Below, in pieces: positions 36,056-43,709 of a stretch of DNA of 55,219 nt. Numbering within the stretch: the stretch's first letter is position 1; each line of letters starts with the position of its first letter. A program made the position numbers and the translations under genes. The stretch spans positions 1 through 55,219 of IMG/VR virus record IMGVR_UViG_3300022725_000123; one strand, given 5' to 3'. This stretch comes from a virus. A model generated the notes under the pieces. That model made no database searches. It was not told the DNA's origin and saw only the letters and a program-made list of their open reading frames with translations.

Positions 36056-38251
36056 CTAATTCTTTTTCCAAAAATCATCATCTGCTAAAGTTTTAGTAAC
36101 GGTTTCATCTTTCATAGTATCACCGTATTTTAACATTTCTTCACGTTGTATCATTACCATATTCATAGCTGATACTCTATCGTAGTTACCGTCTTCATGC
36201 CAAGCAATAAGTTCTTTAATATATGCAACACTTCTAATCGTATGCATCATTAATTGATTTTCGTCTTCTGGATTGGTAGACAACATCCAATCTCTTTGAA
36301 GCCTTCTACCTAAAGCGTTTACTTCTTTTGTAGGAGCGGTACCTTTTCTTTTGTTACCGTAAGATTGATTTGCTTGTGTAGTGTCAGTGTCTGTTAAAAA
36401 TTTAGGATTATCAGCTAATAAATGTAATGAGTGTTTTTGATTAAAATATCCAAATAAACCTTTGTTTTTATTTTCATAATTAATTAACGCATTATAATAA
36501 ATAGAAAGTCTTCTGCATATTTCATAAAAATCATTTGCAAATTTAGGTCTACCTGTATATTCAGCTACTATTCTATCAGTCCATAAATCAAATACAAACG
36601 CTGAACCTAAAGAAGTTCCTGAATCATCGTCATAAGGGTCTACTCCAATAATATACCTAAATGCAGGTGCTTCATTTGAATTTTTCTTAACAGGTTGTTT
36701 AAATATTTCAATAGCTCCTGTTTTATCTTTTTGAGAACTTAAAGGAAAAGTTCGTATAGGTTCTTTTTCTGAAGGTGCCCAATCAACAGTACCATTTTTT
36801 ACAGAAAGTCTACCAATATAATGAGGCGACACAAAAGACCGCAGATTAGGAGAAATTTCAGCCAAATAATCTTTTAAATCTGGTACGGGAAATAAGTTAC
36901 CCTCAACTCTCATAACCGCTTCTTGAGGAGTAATAGATCTATCTGCTTTTTCTTGCATGATTACCCTTGGATCAGGACTTTCATTTAGTACTTCAAGTCT
37001 TGATTCAAATGTTGCAATAAGTGCTTTTACAACATCAGAATTACCATTTTCATCATAACAAAGCTCTCTGTTCATGTATTCACCACAATAAAAAGCACAT
37101 GTAGATTTAGATTGTAACTTATCAAATACATTAGGTAAAGACTTGACTCGATACGCTTTACACTGATAAAAAAGAGACTCTAATCCCTCAAATGCTGCAC
37201 CGACGGTACCACCCGTTCCATAAGCAACCATTAAACCAAATACCAATGGGCCTTGCTCCATTGAAGGTCTTGCAATTGCCCATACTTTAAGCAAGTGTAA
37301 ATACCTACCCGCTTCTTCAATCAATATTGCTTTACCTCTTTTACCTCTTGCTTTTTCAGGTCTATTTGCTGTGGTAAGACCCAGTATTTCTGATTTGTAA
37401 CCTTTATATACATTTCGATTTAAATCTTTATAAGAAGACCTCTTATGCATATCTGTGTCTTTCTCGTGTCTTTTTTTAAACCACGCAGTATGCTCATTTA
37501 TAAAATCTAAATTATCCCACGTTTTAGAAAGTAATCCATCGTCTGTTAAGTCACCTTTATCTGAAGCAAATGCCCAAGCTTTAGCATCAGCAAAAAATTG
37601 ATAAATACAACTTAAAATACTAGCGTTTTTAAAACTATATCCCCTACCTCTCGTTTTTAAAACTACTCCATATTTTCCTTCTGATTTACACTGTGCTAAA
37701 TAATGAAAATACAAATAATCCATATCCCATACTTTGGGAAACCCTTTTATTCTATCTGCTTCAATAGAGCTACTTTCAACATCATCACTTACTGATTCAG
37801 CAATCATTATGGGAAAATAATTCCAATAAAAATAATTATAACCCGTAATCCATTCACCATCGGAAGGTCTTACTAAGCCTTCTATACATCGACGTTTTTC
37901 CTCTCTCCAAAATTTTTTAAAAGGAGAATTAGGATGTTTTGAAGGATGATAATCAGTATACCTTCCATTTTCTTCAAAGTTAATAGCAGCCTGTCTAAAG
38001 AAATCCATATCCTCTAAAATGTGAGGATCTGTTAAGTTTACATGTATTTTTCCATTATCATCTTTTTTTCGATTACTTATATTTGGATTATCCCACCTAG
38101 TTAAATCACACGCACGACTTCTATTGGGAGAAATTAAATTCTTAATAAATTCTATTTTATCAATACAATCTAATAACTCATTATAAACGTAGCTATCAAG
38201 ATTTTCTTTAAGACTTTCGTCAATCGGACTTTGTGTGCTATTTACAATCAT
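36056..38251 (-). CDS. Terminase large subunit (TerL), 731 aa
   Basis: ATPase domain: a deviant Walker A LKTRGRGYSFKN (about 198-209; no GKS/T end), Walker B AILIEEAGRY (about 308-317), coupling motif AYGTGG (343-348). Nuclease domain: YIIGVDPYDDDSGTS (about 534-547) with D537 of the RNase H-like centre. The family cuts concatemers and drives DNA into the capsid. It overlaps the upstream candidate small subunit by 4 bases and is 77 bases before the portal gene. The Arg-Gly loop form of Walker A is used by some TerL families, so this is not a defect. Confidence 0.9.
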   Translation of the reverse strand: MIVNSTQSPIDESLKENLDSYVYNELLDCIDKIEFIKNLISPNRSRACDLTRWDNPNISNRKKDDNGKIHVNLTDPHILEDMDFFRQAAINFEENGRYTDYHPSKHPNSPFKKFWREEKRRCIEGLVRPSDGEWITGYNYFYWNYFPIMIAESVSDDVESSSIEADRIKGFPKVWDMDYLYFHYLAQCKSEGKYGVVLKTRGRGYSFKNASILSCIYQFFADAKAWAFASDKGDLTDDGLLSKTWDNLDFINEHTAWFKKRHEKDTDMHKRSSYKDLNRNVYKGYKSEILGLTTANRPEKARGKRGKAILIEEAGRYLHLLKVWAIARPSMEQGPLVFGLMVAYGTGGTVGAAFEGLESLFYQCKAYRVKSLPNVFDKLQSKSTCAFYCGEYMNRELCYDENGNSDVVKALIATFESRLEVLNESPDPRVIMQEKADRSITPQEAVMRVEGNLFPVPDLKDYLAEISPNLRSFVSPHYIGRLSVKNGTVDWAPSEKEPIRTFPLSSQKDKTGAIEIFKQPVKKNSNEAPAFRYIIGVDPYDDDSGTSLGSAFVFDLWTDRIVAEYTGRPKFANDFYEICRRLSIYYNALINYENKNKGLFGYFNQKHSLHLLADNPKFLTDTDTTQANQSYGNKRKGTAPTKEVNALGRRLQRDWMLSTNPEDENQLMMHTIRSVAYIKELIAWHEDGNYDRVSAMNMVMIQREEMLKYGDTMKDETVTKTLADDDFWKKN

Positions 38252-38790
38252 TCTGGGTTTTCAAAATAACCAACTTCTTCACCCCCTCTTACTCTAGAGG
38301 CTTCTTGAAGTTCTTTAGTAATCGTTTCTTTCAACTTTCTTATAACTTCTGTCTGATCTGACAATTGATTCATACTTGATTGAAGCTGAGGAATGTTATG
38401 AACCAACTTACCATTTTTATCTCGTTCATCTAAATCAATAGACTTATAGAAATCTTTTAGTTTTTGACTAAACTCTAATGCTGAATCAAGTAAGTCCATA
38501 GAAGCAGTACGCTGTCTTTTTTTATAAAACTCAATGGCGTTTTTAACATTAACGCTCATTTCCCAACGATCTTCTAACCCTACAGACTTCTTAATTTCAT
38601 CTATCTTTTCTGATTCATTTAATATATCACTAAAATCTGAGTTATAATCTGTAAAATAATAAACAAAAGCTAGCTCTTTTTCAGCCAGCTTTTTGTTCTT
38701 TTTATTCCATATTTTCTTAAAAGGTAATAAAGTGTAAGCCTCAGCTGAGATTTCTAATAACCCTTTATCCCCTATTTGAAAAACGTTCAT
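38248..38790 (-). CDS. Candidate terminase small subunit, 180 aa
   Basis: Mainly helical (LLEISAEAYTLLPFKKIWNK; YKKRQRTASMDLLDSALEFS) with a C-terminal coiled coil (LSDQTEVIRKLKETITKELQ) that could make an oligomer ring. Directly upstream of TerL with a 4-base overlap, the normal TerS place. I see no clear helix-turn-helix, so the call is by context; it could also be a general packaging accessory. Confidence 0.45.
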   Translation of the reverse strand: MNVFQIGDKGLLEISAEAYTLLPFKKIWNKKNKKLAEKELAFVYYFTDYNSDFSDILNESEKIDEIKKSVGLEDRWEMSVNVKNAIEFYKKRQRTASMDLLDSALEFSQKLKDFYKSIDLDERDKNGKLVHNIPQLQSSMNQLSDQTEVIRKLKETITKELQEASRVRGGEEVGYFENPE

Positions 38791-38792
38791 AA

Positions 38793-39110
38793 TTAATAAA
38801 TATACTCTATGTCATTTTCAGAAAATTTACCATAAGTCACTCCATCAATTTCAATAGTGGGTACTACTAATTTATTTTTATACCTACCAAATTGTTCATC
38901 TTGCGATTTAACATAATACCTGTCAAAATTAATTTGAACCTTGTCTTTTGGTTTTACTACTTCACAGAGATGCCCTGTTAAATGCACTACTTGCACATTT
39001 TTAAGCAATCCTTTATTACCAAACTTATCAGCTGATAAAATAATATCTCCTTTTTTCTTTTCTTCTTCTAAACTTGTAATAATTGTTTTTCCTACTACTT
39101 TACCTTTCAT
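38793..39110 (-). CDS. GroES-like (Cpn10-fold) protein candidate, 105 aa
   Basis: Reads like a co-chaperonin: GKTIITSLEEEKKKGDIILS, then VQVVHLTGHLCEVVKPKDKV, QINFDRYYVKSQDEQ and VPTIEIDGVTYGKFSENDIEYI. The last block matches the Cpn10 ending (Asp-Gly, aromatic, then E/S-x-D-I). About 100 residues is the Cpn10 length. Phage T4 gp31 is a known phage GroES analogue that adapts host GroEL for capsid folding. Without structure the SH3-like barrel could also be another barrel protein. Confidence 0.4.
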   Translation of the reverse strand: MKGKVVGKTIITSLEEEKKKGDIILSADKFGNKGLLKNVQVVHLTGHLCEVVKPKDKVQINFDRYYVKSQDEQFGRYKNKLVVPTIEIDGVTYGKFSENDIEYIY

Positions 39111-39298
39111 AATATATTTTTTAATTTTTTTTCTTCGTTTGTCATTAATTCTATTTTATTACACGCTATTACCAATCCCGGTTCAAAGCTTACATTATAA
39201 ATACAATGCCCGTCTTCATAATATGTAATACTGTTTACAATCCCTTTCATATCGTTTACTTTGAAAAAGACTTCTGATCCAATTTCTATTTCTTCCAT
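39107..39298 (-). CDS. Small SH3-like barrel protein, 63 aa
   Basis: MEEIEIGSEVFFKVNDMKGI followed by VNSITYYEDGHCIYNVSFEP has the strand and turn spacing of KOW/SH3-like barrels (Gly-x-x-Val, Gly-Ile-Val, aromatic strand). Highly acidic and basic ends. Overlaps the next gene by 4 bases. Function unknown. Confidence 0.45.
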   Translation of the reverse strand: MEEIEIGSEVFFKVNDMKGIVNSITYYEDGHCIYNVSFEPGLVIACNKIELMTNEEKKLKNIL

Positions 39299-39459
39299 GT
39301 ATAAAAAATTCCTAAGTTAAAAATTCTAATGTTCTTTTTTTCTTTTGCTTCATCTCTTAATTGCATAAATAAATGGTCATATATTGTTTTTACTACTTCT
39401 TTTTTTAAGTTGTTTCTGATTGCTACATCATGATATATTTTTTCTAGTTTTTTGTCCAT
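39286..39459 (-). CDS. Small HU-like or helical basic protein, 57 aa
   Basis: Not obvious because short. ATG at 39459, stop TAG at 39286-39288, starting MDKKLEKIYHDVAIRNNLKK and ending NIRIFNLGIFYTWKK. Two helices followed by an I-x-x-x-N-L-G-x-F pattern, which recalls the HU/IHF beta arm base (I-x-x-F-G-x-F). Overlaps the upstream gene by 16 bases and the next by 13. Basic, so DNA binding is possible. Confidence 0.5.
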   Translation of the reverse strand: MDKKLEKIYHDVAIRNNLKKEVVKTIYDHLFMQLRDEAKEKKNIRIFNLGIFYTWKK

Positions 39460-39821
39460 TCAAAATTAAATGTTAAATAAAAGTTTGTTAAGTTTTCTAT
39501 GTCAACCATATAATTTTTATTAATAGTATTATCCTGTATAATATTTTTTTTACGTAAAGCTGTCATTAAATTTAAAATTGAAAACATCTTGACATTTAAA
39601 TTTTCACAATATTCTACTTTAGTATCATAATCAAATACCTTTTTCCATAAATCAGCTTCATTTTTAAAATTCTTTTTTTCTACACTATACTTGTATAATA
39701 TCTCTGAAAGAAATGACCTTTCTCTAGGACTTAAATCATGCAATGGTGTAGTAAATTTTAAAAAGAATTTAAAAAAATCTTTATCATTTACTGGTATTTT
39801 AATAACCTTTTTCTTTTTCAT
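39444..39821 (-). CDS. Hypothetical helical protein, possible winged helix, 125 aa
   Basis: Basic N-terminus (MKKKKVIKIPVNDKDFFKFF), then LSPRERSFLSEILYKYSVEK and LWKKVFDYDTKVEYCENLNV, then MFSILNLMTALRKKNIIQDN. The succession of helices with a Leu-Ser-Pro-Arg-Glu start resembles winged-helix or sigma-like DNA-binding domains. It is the first gene downstream of the tRNA-Thr. A regulatory role or small packaging subunit is possible. Confidence 0.45.
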   Translation of the reverse strand: MKKKKVIKIPVNDKDFFKFFLKFTTPLHDLSPRERSFLSEILYKYSVEKKNFKNEADLWKKVFDYDTKVEYCENLNVKMFSILNLMTALRKKNIIQDNTINKNYMVDIENLTNFYLTFNFEWTKN

Positions 39822-39833
39822 AATCTAACATTG

Positions 39834-39906
39834 AGCTTCCTACCAGAATCGAACTGATTATCTTCTGGGTACAAACCAGTTGCATCGCCAGCAATGCTTA
39901 GGAAGC
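39834..39906 (-). tRNA. tRNA-Thr (anticodon TGT)
   Basis: Minus-strand cloverleaf: acceptor GCTTCCT / AGGAAGC (7 bp), D-arm GCAT-TGCTGGCG-ATGC, anticodon arm ACTGG-TTTGTAC-CCAGA (one A-A mismatch at the base; TGT at 34-36 after T33), variable AGATA, T-arm ATCAG-TTCGATT-CTGGT (one T-G). Discriminator T, no encoded CCA. It reads ACA, a preferred codon in AT-rich genes. It sits 5 bases from the nuclease gene. Confidence 0.85.
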
Positions 39907-39911
39907 TTTCC

Positions 39912-40253
39912 TTATTTAATTAATTTGTAAAAATCTTCTTTTCTCATTGAAACAAATTCTCCTTCTGTTACAAATCTTGTTTTAGCTTTTTTAACTTTTT
40001 TATGAAATACTACAATGGGTTTATCTTGAAATCTTTCTGGTCTATCATTATTAATAAGTTCATTTAATTTAGGATAATCTTTCTTAACCTTACATTGAAT
40101 ATAATAAGGAAAGTCACCTAAAATATCTATACCTGCATTATCAGCATTTCTAGATTCACTTCGTGCTGTTACTACATCATAACCTAGTTCTTTAAGTTCA
40201 TTAACAATAGAGCGTTCATAATTATTACCAGCTGTTCTATTTCTATTTGCCAT
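39912..40253 (-). CDS. Hjc-like PD-(D/E)XK nuclease (Holliday junction resolvase-type)
   Basis: 113 residues. NNYERSIVNELKELGYDVVTAR gives the first helix with E13; NADNAGIDILGDFPYYIQCKVKK gives D43 and the Q-x-K (K55) of a PD-(D/E)XK centre in which the usual Glu is Gln. This is the archaeal Hjc pattern. The family cuts branched DNA and would resolve replication or recombination intermediates before packaging. Overlaps the upstream gene by 11 bases. Confidence 0.7.
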   Translation of the reverse strand: MANRNRTAGNNYERSIVNELKELGYDVVTARSESRNADNAGIDILGDFPYYIQCKVKKDYPKLNELINNDRPERFQDKPIVVFHKKVKKAKTRFVTEGEFVSMRKEDFYKLIK

Positions 40254-40728
40254 CTTTTATTCTAGAAAATTCAAAACCAAGTTGAAATTTAACTTCACAT
40301 AAATAATTATATGACTTGTTTATAGCATTCCAATAATTATAATTAAAGTGTTCTTCATTAGTAGCATTTAAAGTTCTACCATGCCTTCTATTTAAACTTT
40401 CAATTAATTTTTGAATTTCTTGTCTCAACCAATCTACTTTTTCAATATGATTCCAATTTGCATATTTAGTATCATCAAACTTACTAAATTTTAAAATATC
40501 ATTATCTACATCTTGAGTAGGTACAATATCTTCTTTAGTTTTATATCCTGATTTATAAGGGTTCTCTGTACCTAATTCAGAAAGAACTTTACCGAGCCAA
40601 GCTTTTGAAAGATATAGACTATCTACAGCTTTTTCTATTTCTTTATATTTATATAAAGGTTTTAATCCTTTTGTGAGTTGAGCTAAACCATCTATAGAAA
40701 CTCTCAATTCTTTTATTTTACTAATCAT
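40243..40728 (-). CDS. Small helical phage protein, possible Acb2/Tad1-type hairpin protein, 161 aa
   Basis: The segment VDSLYLSKAWLGKVLSELG, then NPYKSGYKTKEDIVPTQD, with a second helical pair near the end (YLCEVKFQLGFEFSRIKDG), recalls from memory the helical hairpins of small phage proteins grouped with Acb2, an anti-CBASS nucleotide sponge. That is a resemblance of pattern only, and I cannot check it. No enzyme motif. Overlaps the next gene by 11 bases and the upstream gene by 4. Confidence 0.35.
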   Translation of the reverse strand: MISKIKELRVSIDGLAQLTKGLKPLYKYKEIEKAVDSLYLSKAWLGKVLSELGTENPYKSGYKTKEDIVPTQDVDNDILKFSKFDDTKYANWNHIEKVDWLRQEIQKLIESLNRRHGRTLNATNEEHFNYNYWNAINKSYNYLCEVKFQLGFEFSRIKDGK

Positions 40729-41033
40729 AAATTGTATTTATTTAATATTTTATTAGTACTTTCATTTATAGTTTCTTGTAATTCTTTATTTAATTTTCTA
40801 GAATATTTATTAATTAAATATTGAATATCTTCTTCATCTAATTCTAAAAGTTCGGTATATCGTGGTCCACCAAAATGTATTGTTGCTGGACAATATGCAG
40901 AGTAACATAAGTGAAAGTTAATTCTATTCACATAATCACTTATCATTTCATGGGAGTTGAGAGGTTTTCTGTTTTTAATAATTTCTTGATTTTTATTCCT
41001 CTCTTTGTATTTTTTAATAAAATCTATAATCAT
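40725..41033 (-). CDS. Hypothetical protein, 102 aa
   Basis: Basic N-terminus (MIIDFIKKYKERNKNQEIIK), a middle NRINFHLCYSAYCPATIHFG with two Cys, and a helical end (DIQYLINKYSRKLNKELQET). No family recognised. Overlaps the downstream gene by 4 bases. Confidence 0.5.
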   Translation of the reverse strand: MIIDFIKKYKERNKNQEIIKNRKPLNSHEMISDYVNRINFHLCYSAYCPATIHFGGPRYTELLELDEEDIQYLINKYSRKLNKELQETINESTNKILNKYNL

Positions 41034-41073
41034 TACTCATATTTTTTCTAAGTATTTAACAGGTTTAACTTTT

Positions 41074-41268
41074 TCATTCATACGTTTTAGTCTTTAATTC
41101 ATTATCGAACTCTTCTACCGTTCCTAAATACATTCTGGTATCTTGAGCCATTAATTCAAATGCTGTTTTAAATTCTTCTGATGTACCATTTAACAAATCA
41201 ATTGTTATACGTGGAGTTCCATCAGCCATTGTATTCACTTTTACTACTTGTACTTCTGTTGCTATCAT
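41074..41268 (-). CDS. Hypothetical protein, 64 aa
   Basis: MIATEVQVVKVNTMADGTPRITIDLLNGTSEEFK is a beta hairpin region followed by a helix (AFELMAQDTRMYLGTVEEFD). No family recognised. Its start lies inside the frame of the small membrane ORF 41222-41347. Confidence 0.55.
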   Translation of the reverse strand: MIATEVQVVKVNTMADGTPRITIDLLNGTSEEFKTAFELMAQDTRMYLGTVEEFDNELKTKTYE

Positions 41269-41347
41269 TATATTCTTTTGTTTTACGTTTTTCTGTTATA
41301 AATAAGCTAATTATATATCCTAATATTAATAAGTAATATGCTAACAT
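41222..41347 (-). CDS. Small membrane peptide, 41 aa
   Basis: ATG at 41347 overlaps the PhoH gene stop (ATGTTAG). The product starts MLAYYLLILGYIISLFITEK, one membrane helix, and ends in a hydrophilic Ser-rich tail. It overlaps the next gene by 47 bases, which weakens the case, but it fills the only gap in the operon. Confidence 0.4.
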   Translation of the reverse strand: MLAYYLLILGYIISLFITEKRKTKEYNDSNRSTSSKSEYNG

Positions 41348-41985
41348 TCTAAATAATTAATAATATCTGTTAGAGCGTCATTTCTATGATTAGACGTAAG
41401 TGTGATGTATCCACAAAGATTTGTGTTTTCTAATTTTATAGTCTTATAAATACATGAGTTCTTACCTATTTTATCATCAATTTGTTCTTTAGAACCACAA
41501 AATATAATTTTAGAATCTTCTCCTAACCTTGTAAGAATAGTTCTAAAATCTTTATAATCCATATCTTGATATTCGTCGACAATTACTACCGAATCCATAA
41601 ATGTAACACCTTTTGCAACTTCAATCGGCATTATTCTAATTTCATCTTTTTGAAGCATTGCTTCTGTAGTATTCTTAGCTTGACACACATTTAAATTTTG
41701 TATAATCGGAAATACATAGGGTTGCATTTTTTCTTCTAGTGTACCCGGAAGTGCAGCAAGATTATTTTTAATCATTGGTCTTGTAATCCAAATTTTATTA
41801 AATAGTCTTTTTCTGAAAGACATGAGTGCTACATAACAAGCTGCAAGTGATTTACCTGATCCAAAATCCCCATGAATAAAAGTTACATCATAATTATGAA
41901 ATAATGTATGAAACTCTTTTTGCTCTTCATTAAGTTGAATATTAAGTCTTGGATTATTTGGTACTCTTTTAGTTTTATTTGACAT
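41341..41985 (-). CDS. PhoH-like ATPase
   Basis: 214 residues with Walker A FIHGDFGSGKSLAA (about 36-49), the family's KIWITRP motif with Arg-Pro, LPGTLEEKMQPYVFPIIQNL, Walker B SVVIVDEYQDMDY (about 132-144) and TRLGEDSKIIFCGSKEQID. PhoH proteins are P-loop NTPases, often linked to RNA helicase or nuclease activity, and common in phages. It lacks extra domains. Overlaps the upstream gene by 11 bases. Confidence 0.85.
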   Translation of the reverse strand: MSNKTKRVPNNPRLNIQLNEEQKEFHTLFHNYDVTFIHGDFGSGKSLAACYVALMSFRKRLFNKIWITRPMIKNNLAALPGTLEEKMQPYVFPIIQNLNVCQAKNTTEAMLQKDEIRIMPIEVAKGVTFMDSVVIVDEYQDMDYKDFRTILTRLGEDSKIIFCGSKEQIDDKIGKNSCIYKTIKLENTNLCGYITLTSNHRNDALTDIINYLEC

Positions 41986-42370
41986 TCAATTGTTCTAATA
42001 ATTTTCTAAGTTCTGATTTGTTTTTTATAATTCCTCTAAATTCTGTATCGTCGTATAAATAAGGTTGTGATATAGAATATTTATTATTTCCTAAATCTAC
42101 TAACATATATGTATTAAAGAAAAATTGATAAGGTAACTTACCTTGTTTAAACCCTAAACTTTCTATTTCTTTTTGATCTAAGTATTTAACTTTTAGTTGA
42201 GCAATACTATCATGTATATAATAATCTAAAAATTCTCTTAGTTCTCTTGGAGTTTCTATAGTAATTTTAGCCCAACTACTATCTTCATCAGGTAATCTTT
42301 CATCTTGTAGAGATTCATATTCAAACCCTACATAAAACTCTGAAATATCAGGTGTATAATATTTATTCAT
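41975..42370 (-). CDS. Conserved phage hypothetical protein (YYTPDISEF start), 131 aa
   Basis: MNKYYTPDISEFYVGFEYES is a start I recall as recurrent in uncharacterised Bacteroidetes phage proteins. The body has alternating strands and a helix (PRELREFLDYYIHDSIAQL), and a C-terminal helix (KNKSELRKLLEQLNVK). Function unknown. Overlaps neighbours by 8 and 11 bases. Confidence 0.6.
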   Translation of the reverse strand: MNKYYTPDISEFYVGFEYESLQDERLPDEDSSWAKITIETPRELREFLDYYIHDSIAQLKVKYLDQKEIESLGFKQGKLPYQFFFNTYMLVDLGNNKYSISQPYLYDDTEFRGIIKNKSELRKLLEQLNVK

Positions 42371-42557
42371 CTAATTTCAAATATTTATAACTTACAACAT
42401 ACATATCGTCTTCACTCTCGATATCTATCTTAATAAATCTATCTTTAACATCGTGTAATTCTTTATATTCAATAAATGACTTTTGTCTCCTAACTAAAGC
42501 TTCAAAAGCTTTTAATAAATCACTTGTTTGTATTTTTCCTTGTGCGAGAATTTGCAT
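42363..42557 (-). CDS. Hypothetical protein, 64 aa
   Basis: MQILAQGKIQTSDLLKAFEALVRRQKSF helix, then strands (DRFIKIDIESEDDMYVVSYK). The start lies 38 bases inside the preceding zinc-ribbon gene, so a later start is possible, though no other ATG lies before the last residues. No family recognised. Confidence 0.45.
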   Translation of the reverse strand: MQILAQGKIQTSDLLKAFEALVRRQKSFIEYKELHDVKDRFIKIDIESEDDMYVVSYKYLKLDE

Positions 42558-42711
42558 TTAACCAGTTTTCAATTGTTTCTAAATAAGTATAATTAACGGC
42601 ACCACAATCCGCACATAAAGGAACAGACATATATTCCTTAATAGCTAACGAATTACAATTTTTACAAACTTCAACTGGTTGTGAATTGTAGTAATCTTTT
42701 GATTTGTTCAT
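42520..42711 (-). CDS. Zinc-ribbon protein, 63 aa
   Basis: Four cysteines in two C-x-x-C knuckles, VCKNCN (C16, C19) and LCADCG (C33, C36), 13 residues apart. The rest is short helical tail (YLETIENWLNANSRTRKN). Such ribbons bind nucleic acid or act as adaptors. Overlaps the upstream gene by 41 bases. Confidence 0.6.
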   Translation of the reverse strand: MNKSKDYYNSQPVEVCKNCNSLAIKEYMSVPLCADCGAVNYTYLETIENWLNANSRTRKNTNK

Positions 42712-42937
42712 TTTTACTAAGCTTATTTATTTTTTGTAAATCATCTGTTGGGTAACTAGTTTTAATCAATTCACACATTGCGTTAAATTTTAAAACCCCT
42801 TCAATAAGTTCCTTATTACTTTTAAAGTTTATTCGCTTTTCAAAAGGAATAATTTTAGATTCTTTATCAAAGTAAATATTTGTTTTTAACTCTAATAAAT
42901 CTTTTACTTGATAATCTACAACTGGATATATATTCAT
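42671..42937 (-). CDS. Hypothetical protein, 88 aa
   Basis: Begins MNIYPVVDYQVKDLLELKTN; helical at the end (LINE NKLSKNEQIKRLLQFTTS region). No motif recognised. Overlaps the signal-peptide gene upstream by 4 bases. Confidence 0.5.
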   Translation of the reverse strand: MNIYPVVDYQVKDLLELKTNIYFDKESKIIPFEKRINFKSNKELIEGVLKFNAMCELIKTSYPTDDLQKINKLSKNEQIKRLLQFTTS

Positions 42938-43179
42938 TTTATTTTTAAATTTGTAACAGTATTATCACTTTTAAAAACAGCAACTGTACTATCTGTAAGT
43001 CTAACTGTATCAGGTAATCTATTTTTTAATTCTTGATACCTTTGATAAGCAATAACACTATCTAAGTAAACTTCTTTGTTTTCACAATCATATACAGGAA
43101 TTTCATAATAACTGTTATTGTGTTCTGTTGGTGCATATCCTATTGAAACTACACACCATGTAATAATCCATGTTTTCAT
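42934..43179 (-). CDS. Small exported protein, 81 aa
   Basis: I take ATG at 43179 (MKTWIITWCVVSIGYAPTEH) as start; an in-frame TTG at 43197 would add six residues but spoil the signal-peptide shape. After the hydrophobic lead come a hydrophilic region with YDCENKEVYLDSVIAYQRYQ and a beta end (DSTVAVFKSDNTVTNLKIK). Could be a lipoprotein-like or o-spanin-like peptide. It is the first gene of the leftward transcription unit. Confidence 0.5.
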   Translation of the reverse strand: MKTWIITWCVVSIGYAPTEHNNSYYEIPVYDCENKEVYLDSVIAYQRYQELKNRLPDTVRLTDSTVAVFKSDNTVTNLKIK

Positions 43180-43358
43180 TTTTATAAGAAAACGCAATCA
43201 CATAATTAAAGTTTATAAAGAAAAAAATTTTTTATATAAATTGAAATTTTTTTATATATTACGGAGGTTTTTGTATAATAAACAACTCCCCCCACCGTTA
43301 TCAAAATTTGGGCGCATAGGGTATGTGCCTTTAATCTAACATTAAAACCCTAATTGCT
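43180..43358. promoter_or_regulatory. Divergent intergenic region between leftward and rightward genes
   Basis: All genes to the left are read leftwards and all to the right rightwards, so promoters in both directions are expected here. The left half is extremely A/T-rich (43205-43260, with runs of A and T). The right half has GGAGG at 43263-43267 not linked to an ATG, a CCCCCC run near 43290 and GGGCGCATAGGG near 43312. I found no full TTTG / TAnnTTTG pair on either strand. Confidence 0.5.
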
Positions 43359-43592
43359 ATGGACATTAGAACATTCATGAAGAAAAAAAACTTCAGTAGT
43401 GTGCAACTGATAAAAAACCCGCACACAGGAAAACGTTTTGCGTCATTTGATGACGGCGTAATGAAAATGCGCGTATCATCAAAACTTGAAAAGCTCGGAG
43501 AAAGCTACGTATCGTGGTTTGAAGATACGCAGGACTTTTGTGTTTGCTCAACACAAAATCAGGAAAACGTTTTGCAAACATTGACAATGTAA
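43359..43592 (+). CDS. First rightward early gene, hypothetical, 77 aa
   Basis: MDIRTFMKKKNFSSVQLIKN, then TGKRFASFDDGVMKMRVSSK and a Cys-containing end (WFEDTQDFCVCSTQNQEN). Its DNA is richer in GC than neighbouring early genes and it ends in a strong TTCG-loop terminator, so it may be a separately acquired transcript. No family recognised. Confidence 0.6.
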   Translation: MDIRTFMKKKNFSSVQLIKNPHTGKRFASFDDGVMKMRVSSKLEKLGESYVSWFEDTQDFCVCSTQNQENVLQTLTM

Positions 43593-43595
43593 CAT

Positions 43596-43620
43596 GAGAG
43601 CCCTTCGGGGCTTTCTTTTT
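43596..43620 (+). terminator. Intrinsic terminator after the 77-aa gene
   Basis: GAGAGCCC (43596-43603) pairs with GGGCTTTC (43608-43615) around a TTCG tetraloop, with one G-T pair, followed by TTTTT (43616-43620). It lies 3 bases after the stop codon. Confidence 0.9.
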
Positions 43621-43622
43621 AG

Positions 43623-43667
43623 TGTGTGGAATTAAGTACATGAATGTGTGGGAATTGAGTACATGAA
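43623..43667 (+). repeat. Tandem 22/23-bp repeat, possible operator
   Basis: Two adjacent copies of TGTGTGG(G)AATT(A/G)AGTACATGAA (43623-43644 and 43645-43667) differ by one inserted G and one A/G change. It lies between the terminator and the next early gene, a good place for a regulator site spaced two helical turns. Confidence 0.6.
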
Positions 43668-43709
43668 TACCTACAACCACATCGAACATAATTTTTAAAT
43701 CTAACTATT

